Source of the DNA: a virus
Virus record (IMG/VR): IMGVR_UViG_3300044960_000508
Span: 1 to 46,760 of that record
Reading direction: 5' to 3' (one strand)
DNA length: 46,760 nucleotides
Shown: positions 23,679 through 31,712 of the stretch, piece after piece
How positions within the stretch are numbered: the stretch's first letter is position 1
How the letters are laid out: each line of letters opens with the position of its first letter
Notes under the pieces: generated by a model
Database searches by the model: none
Seen by the model: only the letters and a program-made list of their open reading frames with translations
Told to the model about the DNA's origin: nothing
Position numbers and translations under genes: made by a program

Positions 23679-24404
23679 ATGCAAACGCAAACACAAACAC
23701 AACCGGAATGGGATGAGGAAATCATCTACGGCGATACGACAGACACCGCGCTGACCGTCTCGGCACTGCCGACATTCCTGCCGCCCGACCAAGTGCCCGA
23801 CCTCGACGCGATGCGCGAGGGCACGACCATCGCGCCAAAGTATTGGGAAGTTGAAAATGTGGGCGAGTCCAAACGCGGCATATTCATCGGATGGTCGCAG
23901 CTGCAATCGCAACAAGGCGGCAAAATTCCGATGGCAGTCCTCCAGAATCGCCGCGAAATTTTCACGAGCGCAGCGGTGAATCTCACGCAGCAGCTGCAAA
24001 TGGTTCCGGTCGGAACGGCGGTGAGCATCACCTACACCGGCAAGGAAAAAACCAACAGCGGTTTCTATGTCAAAAAGTTCGACGTGCGCCTGCTGAAACA
24101 AGACGGCAGCGCGGAACCGACCATTCCGACGCCGCCGGCTCCCGTCGTGGACGTTGGCAATCTCGGACGCGGAATTGAAATTCCGAGCAAACGGAACGGT
24201 GCGAACGGCGTGAAACCCGCCGTCATCAAGACGCCGCGATTCGCGGAACTGGTCGCGTATTTGGTGAACGCGGGTCACGCGGACGAAAAGAGCGCACCGT
24301 TCAAAGTGACGCATATCGCGGCAAACGCGGGATTCGCCGAAATCACGAACGACAATCTCGACACGGTGCTGCACGCGCTCGAGGAACATTACGCAGCAAA
24401 GTGA
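23679..24404 (+). CDS. Early protein, possible ssDNA-binding-like OB-fold protein, 241 residues
   Basis: An AAAGGAAAGG stretch precedes the ATG. After a Gln/Thr-rich start, residues 45-140 form a beta-rich segment ending in GTAVSITYTGKEKTNSGFYV and KKFDVRLL, the pattern of OB-fold phage proteins that bind single-stranded DNA or accompany recombination. A Pro-rich linker and a helical C-terminal domain (about 185-241) follow. The C-terminus lacks an acidic SSB tip. Assignment is tentative and rests on fold impression and replication context. Confidence 0.45.
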   Translation: MQTQTQTQPEWDEEIIYGDTTDTALTVSALPTFLPPDQVPDLDAMREGTTIAPKYWEVENVGESKRGIFIGWSQLQSQQGGKIPMAVLQNRREIFTSAAVNLTQQLQMVPVGTAVSITYTGKEKTNSGFYVKKFDVRLLKQDGSAEPTIPTPPAPVVDVGNLGRGIEIPSKRNGANGVKPAVIKTPRFAELVAYLVNAGHADEKSAPFKVTHIAANAGFAEITNDNLDTVLHALEEHYAAK

Positions 24405-24581
24405 TAGAACGGTGTCAGAGCGTAACGCGGCTTCGCAACCGCGCACCGTCTGGGAGCGGCGGCAAATTCCAAAAACTATAAGGAGGTAGGACAACCTCTA
24501 GGACTTGGATGATGCGATGCAAACCGTCGGCAAAAAACAAGCCGCTGCTCCTGCTGACGGGGAAAAGGAGAGAAATTCGCC
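24405..24581 (+). other. Structured intergenic region before the ASCH-like gene
   Basis: Two clear dyads are present: an outer ACGGTG/CACCGT stem enclosing CGCGG/CCGCG (about 24411-24446), and GGAGCGGCGGC pairing with GCCGCTGCTCC (one mismatch) about 90 bases apart. AGGAGG at 24481 is not followed by a start at a normal distance. A 49-residue frame (24517-24666) is possible but overlaps the next gene. I cannot match it to a known RNA family. Confidence 0.4.
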
Positions 24582-25217
24582 GTGGGAGAAAAACCTATTT
24601 TGTTCTGCGATGAGATGGTGCGTGCGATTCTCGATGGGCACAAGACACAGACGCGGCGGGTGGTGAAACTGCAACCGACGCGGCGGCAGGTTGATTTAAC
24701 AGGTTGCCCGTATGGGGTCGCGGGGGACCGTCTTTGGGTGCGCGAGACGTTTGGCGTAATGCAGCGGTCTTATCATTACGAATTGGGCTGGGAAACGGAC
24801 GGATTGGTGAATGATGTTCCCGTGAAGGATGTCCCAATTTTCACACCATACAGCAAGCAAAAATATTTTTTCGTTTATCGTGCGGATGGTTATGAGCGAG
24901 TGAAAGAAGAAGGACGCTGGATACCGCCGATTTACATGCCGCGCCGCGCATCGCGCATTACGCTGGAAATCGTGAGCGAGCGAGTAGAACGCGTGCAGGA
25001 TATTTCCGAAGCCGATGCCAAAGCGGAAGGGATGATCGGTTACGACGAATATCCCGCGCCAGAAGAAATGCAGTGGTACCGCAAAACAATACGTTGTGCG
25101 CGGCTGCCACGAGTGCAATTTAGAAAAATGTGGGACTCCATCAACGCACAACGCGGCTGCGGTTGGGACGCCAACCCGTGGGTGTGGGTCATCGAATTTC
25201 GGAGGATCGAACCATGA
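24582..25217 (+). CDS. ASCH-like domain protein, 211 residues
   Basis: The product begins KPILFCDEMVRAILDGHKTQ, then RVVK, GDRLWVRETF, and ends FRKMWDSINAQRG and WVWVIEF. This is the pattern of phage ASCH-like (PUA-fold) proteins thought to bind modified RNA or nucleic acid. The start is GTG with AAGGAG about 13 bases upstream. It overlaps the next reading frame. Confidence 0.7.
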   Translation: MGEKPILFCDEMVRAILDGHKTQTRRVVKLQPTRRQVDLTGCPYGVAGDRLWVRETFGVMQRSYHYELGWETDGLVNDVPVKDVPIFTPYSKQKYFFVYRADGYERVKEEGRWIPPIYMPRRASRITLEIVSERVERVQDISEADAKAEGMIGYDEYPAPEEMQWYRKTIRCARLPRVQFRKMWDSINAQRGCGWDANPWVWVIEFRRIEP

Positions 25218-25353
25218 ATGTCTATTCACATTCCTTGACACGCACTATGCAGACTTTGAATGGAAAGAGTTTACAAAGCCAAAGGTAGAATTTGTCCGAG
25301 AAATTTCCGAAGCCGAAATGATGGAGCGTCTCGGCGCCTCGAAATTGTTCTGA
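25214..25353 (+). pseudogene. Small early gene with probable frameshift near its start
   Basis: The ATG at 25214 starts MNVYSH and then closes quickly. One frame over, the sequence reads FLDTHYADFEWKEFTKPKV and ends ERLGASKLF at 25353, which looks like real protein. That frame has no ATG, GTG or TTG between 25097 and its end. A single-base deletion or a frameshift near 25235 would restore a 45-46 residue product. Confidence 0.4.
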
Positions 25354-25375
25354 TGTCTAAAACGAGGATGACGGC

Positions 25376-25636
25376 ATGAACAGGCAGAGAACGCTAACAG
25401 CCGCAGAACGCGCGGAACGGCTAATCAAAAAATGGAAAATCACGTTTACCGTATTGACCGCTGCGTTTCAGGTGGACATTGAAAATGAAATACGAGATGC
25501 CGAACAAAATGCCTATGGCGCGGCGATTCAGATTGTGAAACGCCATAACGATGGAGATGAATTTGAAATCATTACCAATATGATTGTCAAAGAAATCGAG
25601 GCACTCCAAAATCCACACAAAAGGCGAAAAGAATAG
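25376..25636 (+). CDS. Hypothetical early protein, 86 residues
   Basis: The product is helical with basic ends (AERAERLIKKWKITF, then HKRRKE). No family recognised. A GAGG site precedes the ATG. The stop is followed after 20 bases by the methyltransferase gene. Confidence 0.55.
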   Translation: MNRQRTLTAAERAERLIKKWKITFTVLTAAFQVDIENEIRDAEQNAYGAAIQIVKRHNDGDEFEIITNMIVKEIEALQNPHKRRKE

Positions 25637-25655
25637 GGAGAAATAGGAACTTTAC

Positions 25656-26870
25656 ATGAATCAAAACAATCTCGGCGAACAGACAGACCCAATTCAAAAA
25701 CAAATTGTTTTACTCGACCGCGCCCGCGCAATGCTGGCGGAAGTGCATACCCTCGAACAGGCGCAAGAAATACGCGCGCGGGCGAAGGCGCTGCGCGCGT
25801 ATTTCAACTCGGTCAAATCGAAATACGATTCCGCCAGAGAATCGCAATACTACGCCGCCGAAGTGATGGTGCGCGCCGACTACAAAATGGGCATTCTCCT
25901 CAAAGAAATGAAAGAACACGGGGAGAGACATAATGGGAAAAGAACGAAAAATCTAAATCATGCTCTGGACTCGCACGATGCGAGTCCAGACATTCCTACC
26001 CTCTCTGACTTGGGCATAGGCAAGGATCAGGCGTCACGCGCGATGCAGTTGGCGGAACTGCCTGAATCGGAATTCGAGGCGCACATCGAGGCAGCGCGGG
26101 AAAATGCGTATGAGTTGACGCTGGGAGGGATGCTGCAGCACGCGCGCAACTACCGCAAACAACTAGAACGGGAGGAGACGCGCGAACGGTTAGCCGCCTT
26201 CGGAGAAACGTTAACTGACCAACTGCCCGAAACGGTCACATTGCGCGTCGGAGATTTCCGCGATTGCATGGACGAATTAGAGGACAACTCGGTTGACCTC
26301 ATTTTCACGGACCCTCCCTATGATTGGGACACCGTGCCGCTCTATACGGAATTGGCAAAACACGCCGCGCGTGTTCTCAAACCCGGCGGGCATCTATTGA
26401 CCTACGCGGGGCATTATGCCCTTGCCGAGATCCTTCCCGCGATGAACGCACATTTGCGATATTGGTGGCTCATTGCTCTGAAACATCAAGGCGCGGCGGC
26501 GCGGTTGGCGGGAAAGTATGTGTTCGTGGAATGGAAACCGATTCTTTGGTTTGTCAAGGGCACGCGCGGGGATACGCAATTCGTTGCCGATTTGTTCGAG
26601 TCGCGCGTGCCGGACAAGACCCGACACGGATGGGCGCAAGATGAATCGGAAGCCGCGTATTACATTGATAGGCTCTGCCCGCCGCAAGGGCTAGTCGCCG
26701 ACCCATTTTGCGGCAGTGGAACAACCTTAGCCGCGGCGGCAACGCAAATGCGCCGCGTCTGGGGCTGCGATTTGGACGCGGACAATCTCAATATCGCAAG
26801 GACGGTTATTCAAAATGCTCTTATCGAATCTGCCGGGGCAGCCGCTGGCGCCGCTGCATCCGCAACATGA
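25656..26870 (+). CDS. DNA methyltransferase (N6-adenine or N4-cytosine, beta class) with fused N-terminal domain
   Basis: The 404-residue product has two parts. Residues 1-180 form a helical domain with TLSDLGIGKDQASR, resembling HTH-containing modules of mobile elements. Residues 195-395 are a methyltransferase with the catalytic DPPY at 219-222 and the AdoMet-binding DPFCGSG at 349-355. DPPY before FxGxG is the beta-class order. It would methylate DNA, giving protection from host restriction or from a partner nuclease. Its last 56 bases overlap the next gene, a nuclease candidate. Confidence 0.85.
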   Translation: MNQNNLGEQTDPIQKQIVLLDRARAMLAEVHTLEQAQEIRARAKALRAYFNSVKSKYDSARESQYYAAEVMVRADYKMGILLKEMKEHGERHNGKRTKNLNHALDSHDASPDIPTLSDLGIGKDQASRAMQLAELPESEFEAHIEAARENAYELTLGGMLQHARNYRKQLEREETRERLAAFGETLTDQLPETVTLRVGDFRDCMDELEDNSVDLIFTDPPYDWDTVPLYTELAKHAARVLKPGGHLLTYAGHYALAEILPAMNAHLRYWWLIALKHQGAAARLAGKYVFVEWKPILWFVKGTRGDTQFVADLFESRVPDKTRHGWAQDESEAAYYIDRLCPPQGLVADPFCGSGTTLAAAATQMRRVWGCDLDADNLNIARTVIQNALIESAGAAAGAAASAT

Positions 26871-27429
26871 CGCGTTCGAGACAGAGGTAACGCAGTGGCT
26901 GACGGCGATGGGATTCTTATGCCACAGCGCGACCTACCATACGATGATGCCGCCCGCGATGGCAAACCTATTGCGCCGGCGCAGTTCGATGACGGCGCTC
27001 CACTTGCGCGGACGCGCCGACCGCATTGCCATTCACCAAACACTACCCGTCGAATTTGAGTATGAGTGCAAGACCCACGACAGCCAGCAGTATCAGGATT
27101 TGACCATCGAGCTTACAGCGCTCTGTTTTCATTTGATGAAGGCGCGTTTGGGCGTCAAATGTTTGTATATCTATCGGCACAACGGACGGGAAAAGGGATT
27201 TTGGGCAGACGAGATGCCCACCCCGCGCGTCGTCCACATTCCGGCTCGCTATGACGCCGCGACGACATTGCAATTCAAGGGGATGGCAGAAAACTATTTT
27301 CCGAACGTTCCGATTCGGCTGGGCGGAAAAACGAACGGCAGTGGAGACCCGTTCGTCATCATTGACTATTCCGTTGTCGCACAGATGGCGAATTGGCGCG
27401 AATTGGTCGGCGTCTTGATGGAGCGTTAG
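26815..27429 (+). CDS. Putative PD-(D/E)XK nuclease, 204 residues
   Basis: The product has GRADRIAI followed after 15 residues by VEFEYECKT. This places D69 and E84-x-K86 on successive strands, the PD-(D/E)XK nuclease core. LTIELTALCFHLMKA would be the following helix. The gene starts inside the methyltransferase gene, so both products are probably made together. It could be a restriction-like partner, a Holliday junction resolvase, or a RecB/Cas4-like nuclease. Confidence 0.55.
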   Translation: MLLSNLPGQPLAPLHPQHDAFETEVTQWLTAMGFLCHSATYHTMMPPAMANLLRRRSSMTALHLRGRADRIAIHQTLPVEFEYECKTHDSQQYQDLTIELTALCFHLMKARLGVKCLYIYRHNGREKGFWADEMPTPRVVHIPARYDAATTLQFKGMAENYFPNVPIRLGGKTNGSGDPFVIIDYSVVAQMANWRELVGVLMER

Positions 27430-27672
27430 ATGGAAACACGCACAGAATACCGCATTTCGATTCCACTGCCCGAACTCGCAGTCGAAGCGCCGACAGTGCG
27501 GCTGACGCACGCGGTCTATTTCGGCGCGCGCAGTTACTGGACGGTGGCGGCATTGGTCGCACTGCTCGTGGATGGCATCGGGCGCATGACGGACGGCGAT
27601 TTGGAACGGGTCGAGCGATTGGGCGCGTTGGCGCACGAAGAACGCTGCGCGCGTGAACGACGAGAGAGGTGA
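27430..27672 (+). CDS. Hypothetical protein, 80 residues
   Basis: It begins immediately after the preceding stop. The product has a beta-rich first half and a helical, acidic to basic second half (DLERVERLGALAHEERCARE). No family recognised. Confidence 0.5.
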   Translation: METRTEYRISIPLPELAVEAPTVRLTHAVYFGARSYWTVAALVALLVDGIGRMTDGDLERVERLGALAHEERCARERRER

Positions 27673-27676
27673 CGCC

Positions 27677-28459
27677 ATGACCCTACGCGATTACGCGCAA
27701 TATTACGCGGCAGCCTACAACTGGTTTCTATTCCCGCTCGAAGCGCGCGGCAAACATCCCATCACCGCGCACGGATTCAAAGACGCGACGAACGACCTTG
27801 CCCAAATCGCGCGTTGGTGGACCGCGCATCCCGACGCCAACATCGGGTTGGACTGCGGGCGCAGCCATGTCGCGGTCATTGACCTCGACGGCGCCGAAGG
27901 CATCGTCGAATGGAATTCCATCGCGGACACCATGAGCCCGCGCGGAGTCATGGTGCAGTACACGGGCGGCGGCGGCGCCCATCTGATTTACCGCCAGCCT
28001 GCCGTACAAGAGATTCGGAATACAACGCACAGGTTGGCGCCGCACATTGATACACGCGGCACGGGCGGCTACATTTTGCTGGCGCCGTCGGTGCATCCCT
28101 CCGGCAATCTCTATGCGTGGGCAGAGGGCTATGACGAATGGGAAAAGGCAGAAGTCTTTCCGTCCGAACTGCTGCCGCGTTTGTATGACCCGCCGGCAGC
28201 CAAACCTGCACTCTCCGCGAATCCTCCGCCGAACCTTGCCCGAACCTTACAGAGAGCATACGAACGCATTGCGAACGCCTCACAGGGACAACGCAACGAG
28301 GTCATCAACAAAGCCGCGTGGTATTTGTTCGGACTCGTTCGTGAAGGACAACTGCGCGAGTCCGACGTCACCGATACCATCCTACAGGCGGCGCGGCGAT
28401 GTCAGTATCCCGACCGCGAAACGATAGCCATTTTGAAAAGTGTAGCGGCGCACCGCTAA
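27677..28459 (+). CDS. Primase-polymerase domain (AEP superfamily) protein
   Basis: The 260-residue product matches the bifunctional DNA primase/polymerase N-terminal domain. It has FPLEARGKHP near residues 19-28, the metal-binding VIDLDG (D69, D71), GGGGAHLIYR with H102, and DTRGTGGYILLAPS. It would prime or extend DNA at the phage fork. It lacks a fused helicase, which is instead encoded at 29732. The ATG at 27677 follows AGAGGTG and is preferred over the GTG at 27653. Confidence 0.85.
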   Translation: MTLRDYAQYYAAAYNWFLFPLEARGKHPITAHGFKDATNDLAQIARWWTAHPDANIGLDCGRSHVAVIDLDGAEGIVEWNSIADTMSPRGVMVQYTGGGGAHLIYRQPAVQEIRNTTHRLAPHIDTRGTGGYILLAPSVHPSGNLYAWAEGYDEWEKAEVFPSELLPRLYDPPAAKPALSANPPPNLARTLQRAYERIANASQGQRNEVINKAAWYLFGLVREGQLRESDVTDTILQAARRCQYPDRETIAILKSVAAHR

Positions 28460-28470
28460 AGGAGGCAATT

Positions 28471-28899
28471 ATGGGGAAAACATTTATCTATGCACTGATT
28501 GACCCGGATACGGGCAAGGTGCGGTATGTTGGAAAATCAGACAATCCCAAGAAAAGATTAGATAGACACATCGCTGGATATGAACCGCGCCCAACGCATA
28601 AAAGCATTTGGATAAGGTCTCTCTTATCATTGCAGAAGAAACCGAGAATAATTATTTTGGAAGAAGTTGAATCAGACGAATGGCAAACCGCAGAACGCAA
28701 GTGGATTAAATTCTACAAAGAACAAGGCGTAGGGTTGACCAACACAGCAGATGGCGTGGAAGGCGGACACGTTCGCGACAAAGAAGGGGACAAGAAACAT
28801 GGTGATTGGCTGAGGAAAAAATATCAACGCGAGCGCGACGAGCATGAACGGCAGAAACGGGAAATATTGGAAAACGATACAGATAAATGGTGGGAATGA
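28471..28899 (+). CDS. GIY-YIG endonuclease
   Basis: AAAGGAGG precedes the ATG at 28471. The 142-residue product starts FIYALIDPDTGKVRYVGKSD, the GIY-YIG motif, with R and E residues following (LDRH, TAERKWI). The C-terminus is a charged helix. It is more AT-rich than its neighbours and lies between replication genes, as expected for a homing endonuclease. It overlaps the upstream end of the next reading frame. Confidence 0.85.
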   Translation: MGKTFIYALIDPDTGKVRYVGKSDNPKKRLDRHIAGYEPRPTHKSIWIRSLLSLQKKPRIIILEEVESDEWQTAERKWIKFYKEQGVGLTNTADGVEGGHVRDKEGDKKHGDWLRKKYQRERDEHERQKREILENDTDKWWE

Positions 28900-28919
28900 C
28901 CCACAAAGGACAAATCAAG

Positions 28920-29747
28920 ATGAGCAAATTACTCTTTGACGAAAGCCCATTGGTGGTACAGCCAACATTGGCAAAAGCGATCGGGCTCAATGAGGCGATT
29001 GTCTTGCAACAAATCAATTACTGGATGAATCAACGCGCCGGGAAAATCATCAATGGGGAACGCTGGATTTACAACACGGTCAAGGAATGGAAAGACCAAT
29101 TTCCATTTTGGAGCGAGGCGACGATTGCCCGCACACTAGATAATTTAGTTTGGTCTGGATTGGTTAAGACAGGTAACTATAACAAATCTGCGATGGACCG
29201 AACCAAATGGTATACGATTGATTTTTCGGTTGTTGAATTGCTGGACGCGCTGATTGAACAAGAGCAATCAATGAAAAATGCATCTAGTCAAAATGACCAA
29301 ATGGAAGACGGCAATTTGACTAAATGCAATCAGTCAGAATGCGCAAATATACCAGAGAGTACAACAGAGAATACAGCAGTAGAAACGGCGGCGGCGATTG
29401 AAAAAAACAATCCGCAGCCTAATGCAGAGGAATCACCCGTCTCTCCTTTGGCAATTGAGTTCGGAGAGGAATCTCCGGCGGAGAAACAGATTGCGCAGGT
29501 CATTTTTGGGTTGGGATGGAGAGAACGCGAGGAAATTCGGGAATATGCGGAGAAGGATGTTGGTTTGGTCAGTTTGGCGGAGACCCTCCCGCAGTTTTGT
29601 GAAAAAGTGAGTCGTGGTGAATACAAGGCGAGTTGGCGCGTTCTCAAAAAGTTTTGGGCAAACACACTCTCGACAAATAGGCTGAAAGTGCCGCCCGTGA
29701 CCGAAATTCCACACTATCAAAGGAACGTCAAATGGGAAGAGCTGTAA
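28920..29747 (+). CDS. Replication initiator-like protein (winged helix / DnaD-like)
   Basis: The 275-residue product has an N-terminal winged-helix region typical of phage replication proteins: GLNEAIVLQQINYWM, then SEATIARTLDNLVWSGLVK. A polar linker (about 120-185) precedes a C-terminal helical part. It lies directly before the helicase gene, with which it overlaps by 16 bases, and could load the helicase at the origin. The ATG at 28920 with AAAGGA upstream is preferred over 28887. Confidence 0.7.
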   Translation: MSKLLFDESPLVVQPTLAKAIGLNEAIVLQQINYWMNQRAGKIINGERWIYNTVKEWKDQFPFWSEATIARTLDNLVWSGLVKTGNYNKSAMDRTKWYTIDFSVVELLDALIEQEQSMKNASSQNDQMEDGNLTKCNQSECANIPESTTENTAVETAAAIEKNNPQPNAEESPVSPLAIEFGEESPAEKQIAQVIFGLGWREREEIREYAEKDVGLVSLAETLPQFCEKVSRGEYKASWRVLKKFWANTLSTNRLKVPPVTEIPHYQRNVKWEEL

Positions 29748-30655
29748 CGCATTTCATCTCCTCGCCCGCCGAATCGTATGAGGATTTGCGCGCGTGGGAG
29801 GAATTGTACGCGACGCTGCCGAAGGTGTATTGGTTCAATCCGACGCTCGCGCGGTATGTCACCGAATTTTTGCCGGGCGAAACGTGCGGCGTCATCGGAC
29901 GCACGGGCAACGGCAAGACAGCCCTCTTGTTAGCGCAGGCGTATCACGAGGCGAAACATCTCATCGCGCAAGGGAAGGCGACCACTCATTTCGTATGCTA
30001 TTACACGCGCGACCAGCCCAAAGAAGCGTTGGAAAAACGGCTGCGCCGCGCGATGCAGGCAGACAAAGGCAAATACGGACTGACGCCGCGCATGGAACTG
30101 CCGCTGTGGTTTGTCGGCAAAGGGATTATGGATGCGCGTGAATCGGGGTATCAACGCATTCCGCTGACAGTCGAGGTGATGGAGCAGACGCTGAATGAGA
30201 TTGTGCAGTTCGACAAACAAACAGAGAAAAAACCGTCGCTCTTGATTGTGGACTATTTGCAGCGGGTGCAAGGAAAAAACGAAGATGACATCTCGAATCA
30301 GGTGCGCCGGATTGCGAATGCGCTGTCCGATTTTGCGAGCACCTATAACGTTCCGGTGCTTATCGGAGCGCAGGCGGGACGCGACACGGACCGCCAGTTG
30401 GACAAAACGCCGCTGATGGGTTCCTCGCGGCACTCTGCGGAATTCGAGGACATGGTAGATAAACTTCTCGCGATCTGGCGTCCCGTCACGAGCGAAAAAC
30501 GCGGCAGTGCGATTGACGTCGCGGGGCGTCCCTACGTCGTGGATGACGATTTAATGAAGGTCGTCAAGTGGAAAGACCGTGAAGGAGCCGCCAATGTCCC
30601 GTTTGCGTTTCCTTTTAACATGGAGACGTTGAAATCGGGAGAATATGAACAATGA
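29732..30655 (+). CDS. DnaB-type replicative helicase (RecA-like ATPase)
   Basis: The 307-residue product has Walker A GRTGNGKT (residues 56-63), Walker B LLIVDYLQ (D174), a sensor-like GAQAGRD and the SSRHSAEFEDMVDKLL segment typical of DnaB-family helicases. It lacks the N-terminal DnaG-interaction domain, so it is shorter than bacterial DnaB. It would unwind DNA at the phage fork with the Prim-Pol protein and initiator encoded upstream. Confidence 0.85.
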   Translation: MGRAVTHFISSPAESYEDLRAWEELYATLPKVYWFNPTLARYVTEFLPGETCGVIGRTGNGKTALLLAQAYHEAKHLIAQGKATTHFVCYYTRDQPKEALEKRLRRAMQADKGKYGLTPRMELPLWFVGKGIMDARESGYQRIPLTVEVMEQTLNEIVQFDKQTEKKPSLLIVDYLQRVQGKNEDDISNQVRRIANALSDFASTYNVPVLIGAQAGRDTDRQLDKTPLMGSSRHSAEFEDMVDKLLAIWRPVTSEKRGSAIDVAGRPYVVDDDLMKVVKWKDREGAANVPFAFPFNMETLKSGEYEQ

Positions 30656-30972
30656 AGGAAAAAGCGTGGCAGCGCGAAAAGGTCATGTGGCGCGAGGCGG
30701 ATGTATGGCACAGCATCACGCGGGCACTGCACCGGTTGTGGGAACGGCGGCAGCGTCGTCGTGCGTATGTGCGATACATGCGCTCGGCGCAGTGGCAGAT
30801 GGTACGTGCGGAGGTGATGCGTCGCGCGTGTGGGCAGTGTGAATTGTGCGGTGCGCCGGCGGTCTCGGTGCATCACAAAATCTATCGCGCGGATTTGTTC
30901 GACACACGCGCGTATGACTGCGAGGCGTTGTGTGCGGCATGTCATCGCCGCGCGCATCGGAGGAAAAAATGA
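30652..30972 (+). CDS. Small HNH endonuclease
   Basis: The 106-residue product has CELCGAPAVSVHHKIYRADL and CEALCAACHRRAHRRK, a complete HNH core with zinc-binding Cys pairs, after a basic Arg/Trp-rich helix. Unlike the larger HNH protein at 2224 it lacks extra zinc ribbons. It overlaps the helicase end by four bases. It may act in DNA processing rather than as a mobile element. Confidence 0.8.
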   Translation: MKEKAWQREKVMWREADVWHSITRALHRLWERRQRRRAYVRYMRSAQWQMVRAEVMRRACGQCELCGAPAVSVHHKIYRADLFDTRAYDCEALCAACHRRAHRRKK

Positions 30973-31220
30973 GTTATCCCGATACGGACGATTACACTGC
31001 GCGGGTGATGCGTGCGGCGCAGGTATTGAAAGAAAAAGACGCGGTCTATTTTGCGCCAGTGATTCGCGCGCTCTTGAGCGGCGAGCAAAAGGCGCGGCGC
31101 AAACCGACCGCACGCAAAAAGAGGGTGGATGTGGCGCGGCACGGCGTGCGGGTGCGCGGCGGACGCGCGTATCTCGAATTGTCGCCGGACGTGGAAATCG
31201 TCGGCGAGATGCCATTTTGA
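30969..31220 (+). CDS. Hypothetical early protein, 83 residues
   Basis: It starts in the previous stop (ATGA). The product has a helical N-terminus, a very basic middle (RRKPTARKKRVDVARHG) and a short acidic end (EIVGEMPF). The basic patch could bind nucleic acid. No family recognised. Confidence 0.55.
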   Translation: MSYPDTDDYTARVMRAAQVLKEKDAVYFAPVIRALLSGEQKARRKPTARKKRVDVARHGVRVRGGRAYLELSPDVEIVGEMPF

Positions 31221-31235
31221 AAAAGAGCATTTACT

Positions 31236-31529
31236 ATGTCTCATGCACCGCTCGATGTAGAATCGAAAGACCGCGCTGCCGTATATCTCAAACCTCCGAC
31301 CGGCGGCTACACGATTGAAGAAATGTGGGAGGTGCTCGATGCGCTGGACGGGACGGTGCGGGCAGTGCAGCCGTATGCGCGGCGTCCGCGCTGCTGTTTG
31401 TGCGGCGAACCGGTGCTGAAACATCAGTCGTGGCACAACAACGGCAGCATGAAACATTGGGTGTGCGAGATTCGGGAGCGGCACGAGTTGCAGCGTCGGC
31501 GCAGAGAGGGGACATGCGCCAATCGTTGA
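31236..31529 (+). CDS. Zinc-ribbon-like early protein, 97 residues
   Basis: The C-terminal half has CCLCGEPV followed by HQSWH and KHWVCEIRERHE, which could bind one zinc ion. The first half is helical. It is the last gene before the promoter at 31526-31554, which overlaps its stop. Confidence 0.55.
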   Translation: MSHAPLDVESKDRAAVYLKPPTGGYTIEEMWEVLDALDGTVRAVQPYARRPRCCLCGEPVLKHQSWHNNGSMKHWVCEIRERHELQRRRREGTCANR

Positions 31530-31554
31530 AACCGCGCGGCGTTCGGGGTATAAT
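31526..31554 (+). promoter_or_regulatory. Sigma70-like promoter for the 31572-32404 membrane protein genes
   Basis: TTGAAA, 17 bases, TATAAT. The start would be near 31561, eleven bases before the ATG at 31572. This gives the next two genes an independent transcript that ends at the terminator at 32385-32415. Confidence 0.75.
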
Positions 31555-31571
31555 GAGGCAATCGAGAAAAA

Positions 31572-31712
31572 ATGGACAGTAATTTCCCGTTGATTCTAGC
31601 CGTCATGTTTGTCGTTGGAATGTGTGCGGCGGTGGTGGTGTATTACATTACCCGCGCTGCCATTTCCGACGAATTAGACGAGCGCGGCATTCCGCCGCGA
31701 ATCCGAAAATGA
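31572..31712 (+). CDS. 46-residue single-span membrane protein
   Basis: The product has one hydrophobic helix (about residues 5-26) and a short acidic/basic tail (SDELDERGIPPRIRK). It lies directly behind a strong promoter, and its end overlaps the next ATG (ATGA). With its downstream neighbour it may be a lysogenic accessory (moron) unit. Confidence 0.6.
   Translation: MDSNFPLILAVMFVVGMCAAVVVYYITRAAISDELDERGIPPRIRK

Noticed and set aside
24517-24666. 49-codon frame before and into the ASCH-like gene
   Set aside because: The sequence looks partly protein-like (GKKQAAAPADGEKE), but it has no ribosome-binding site at a normal distance and overlaps the ASCH-like gene in another frame by 85 bases.
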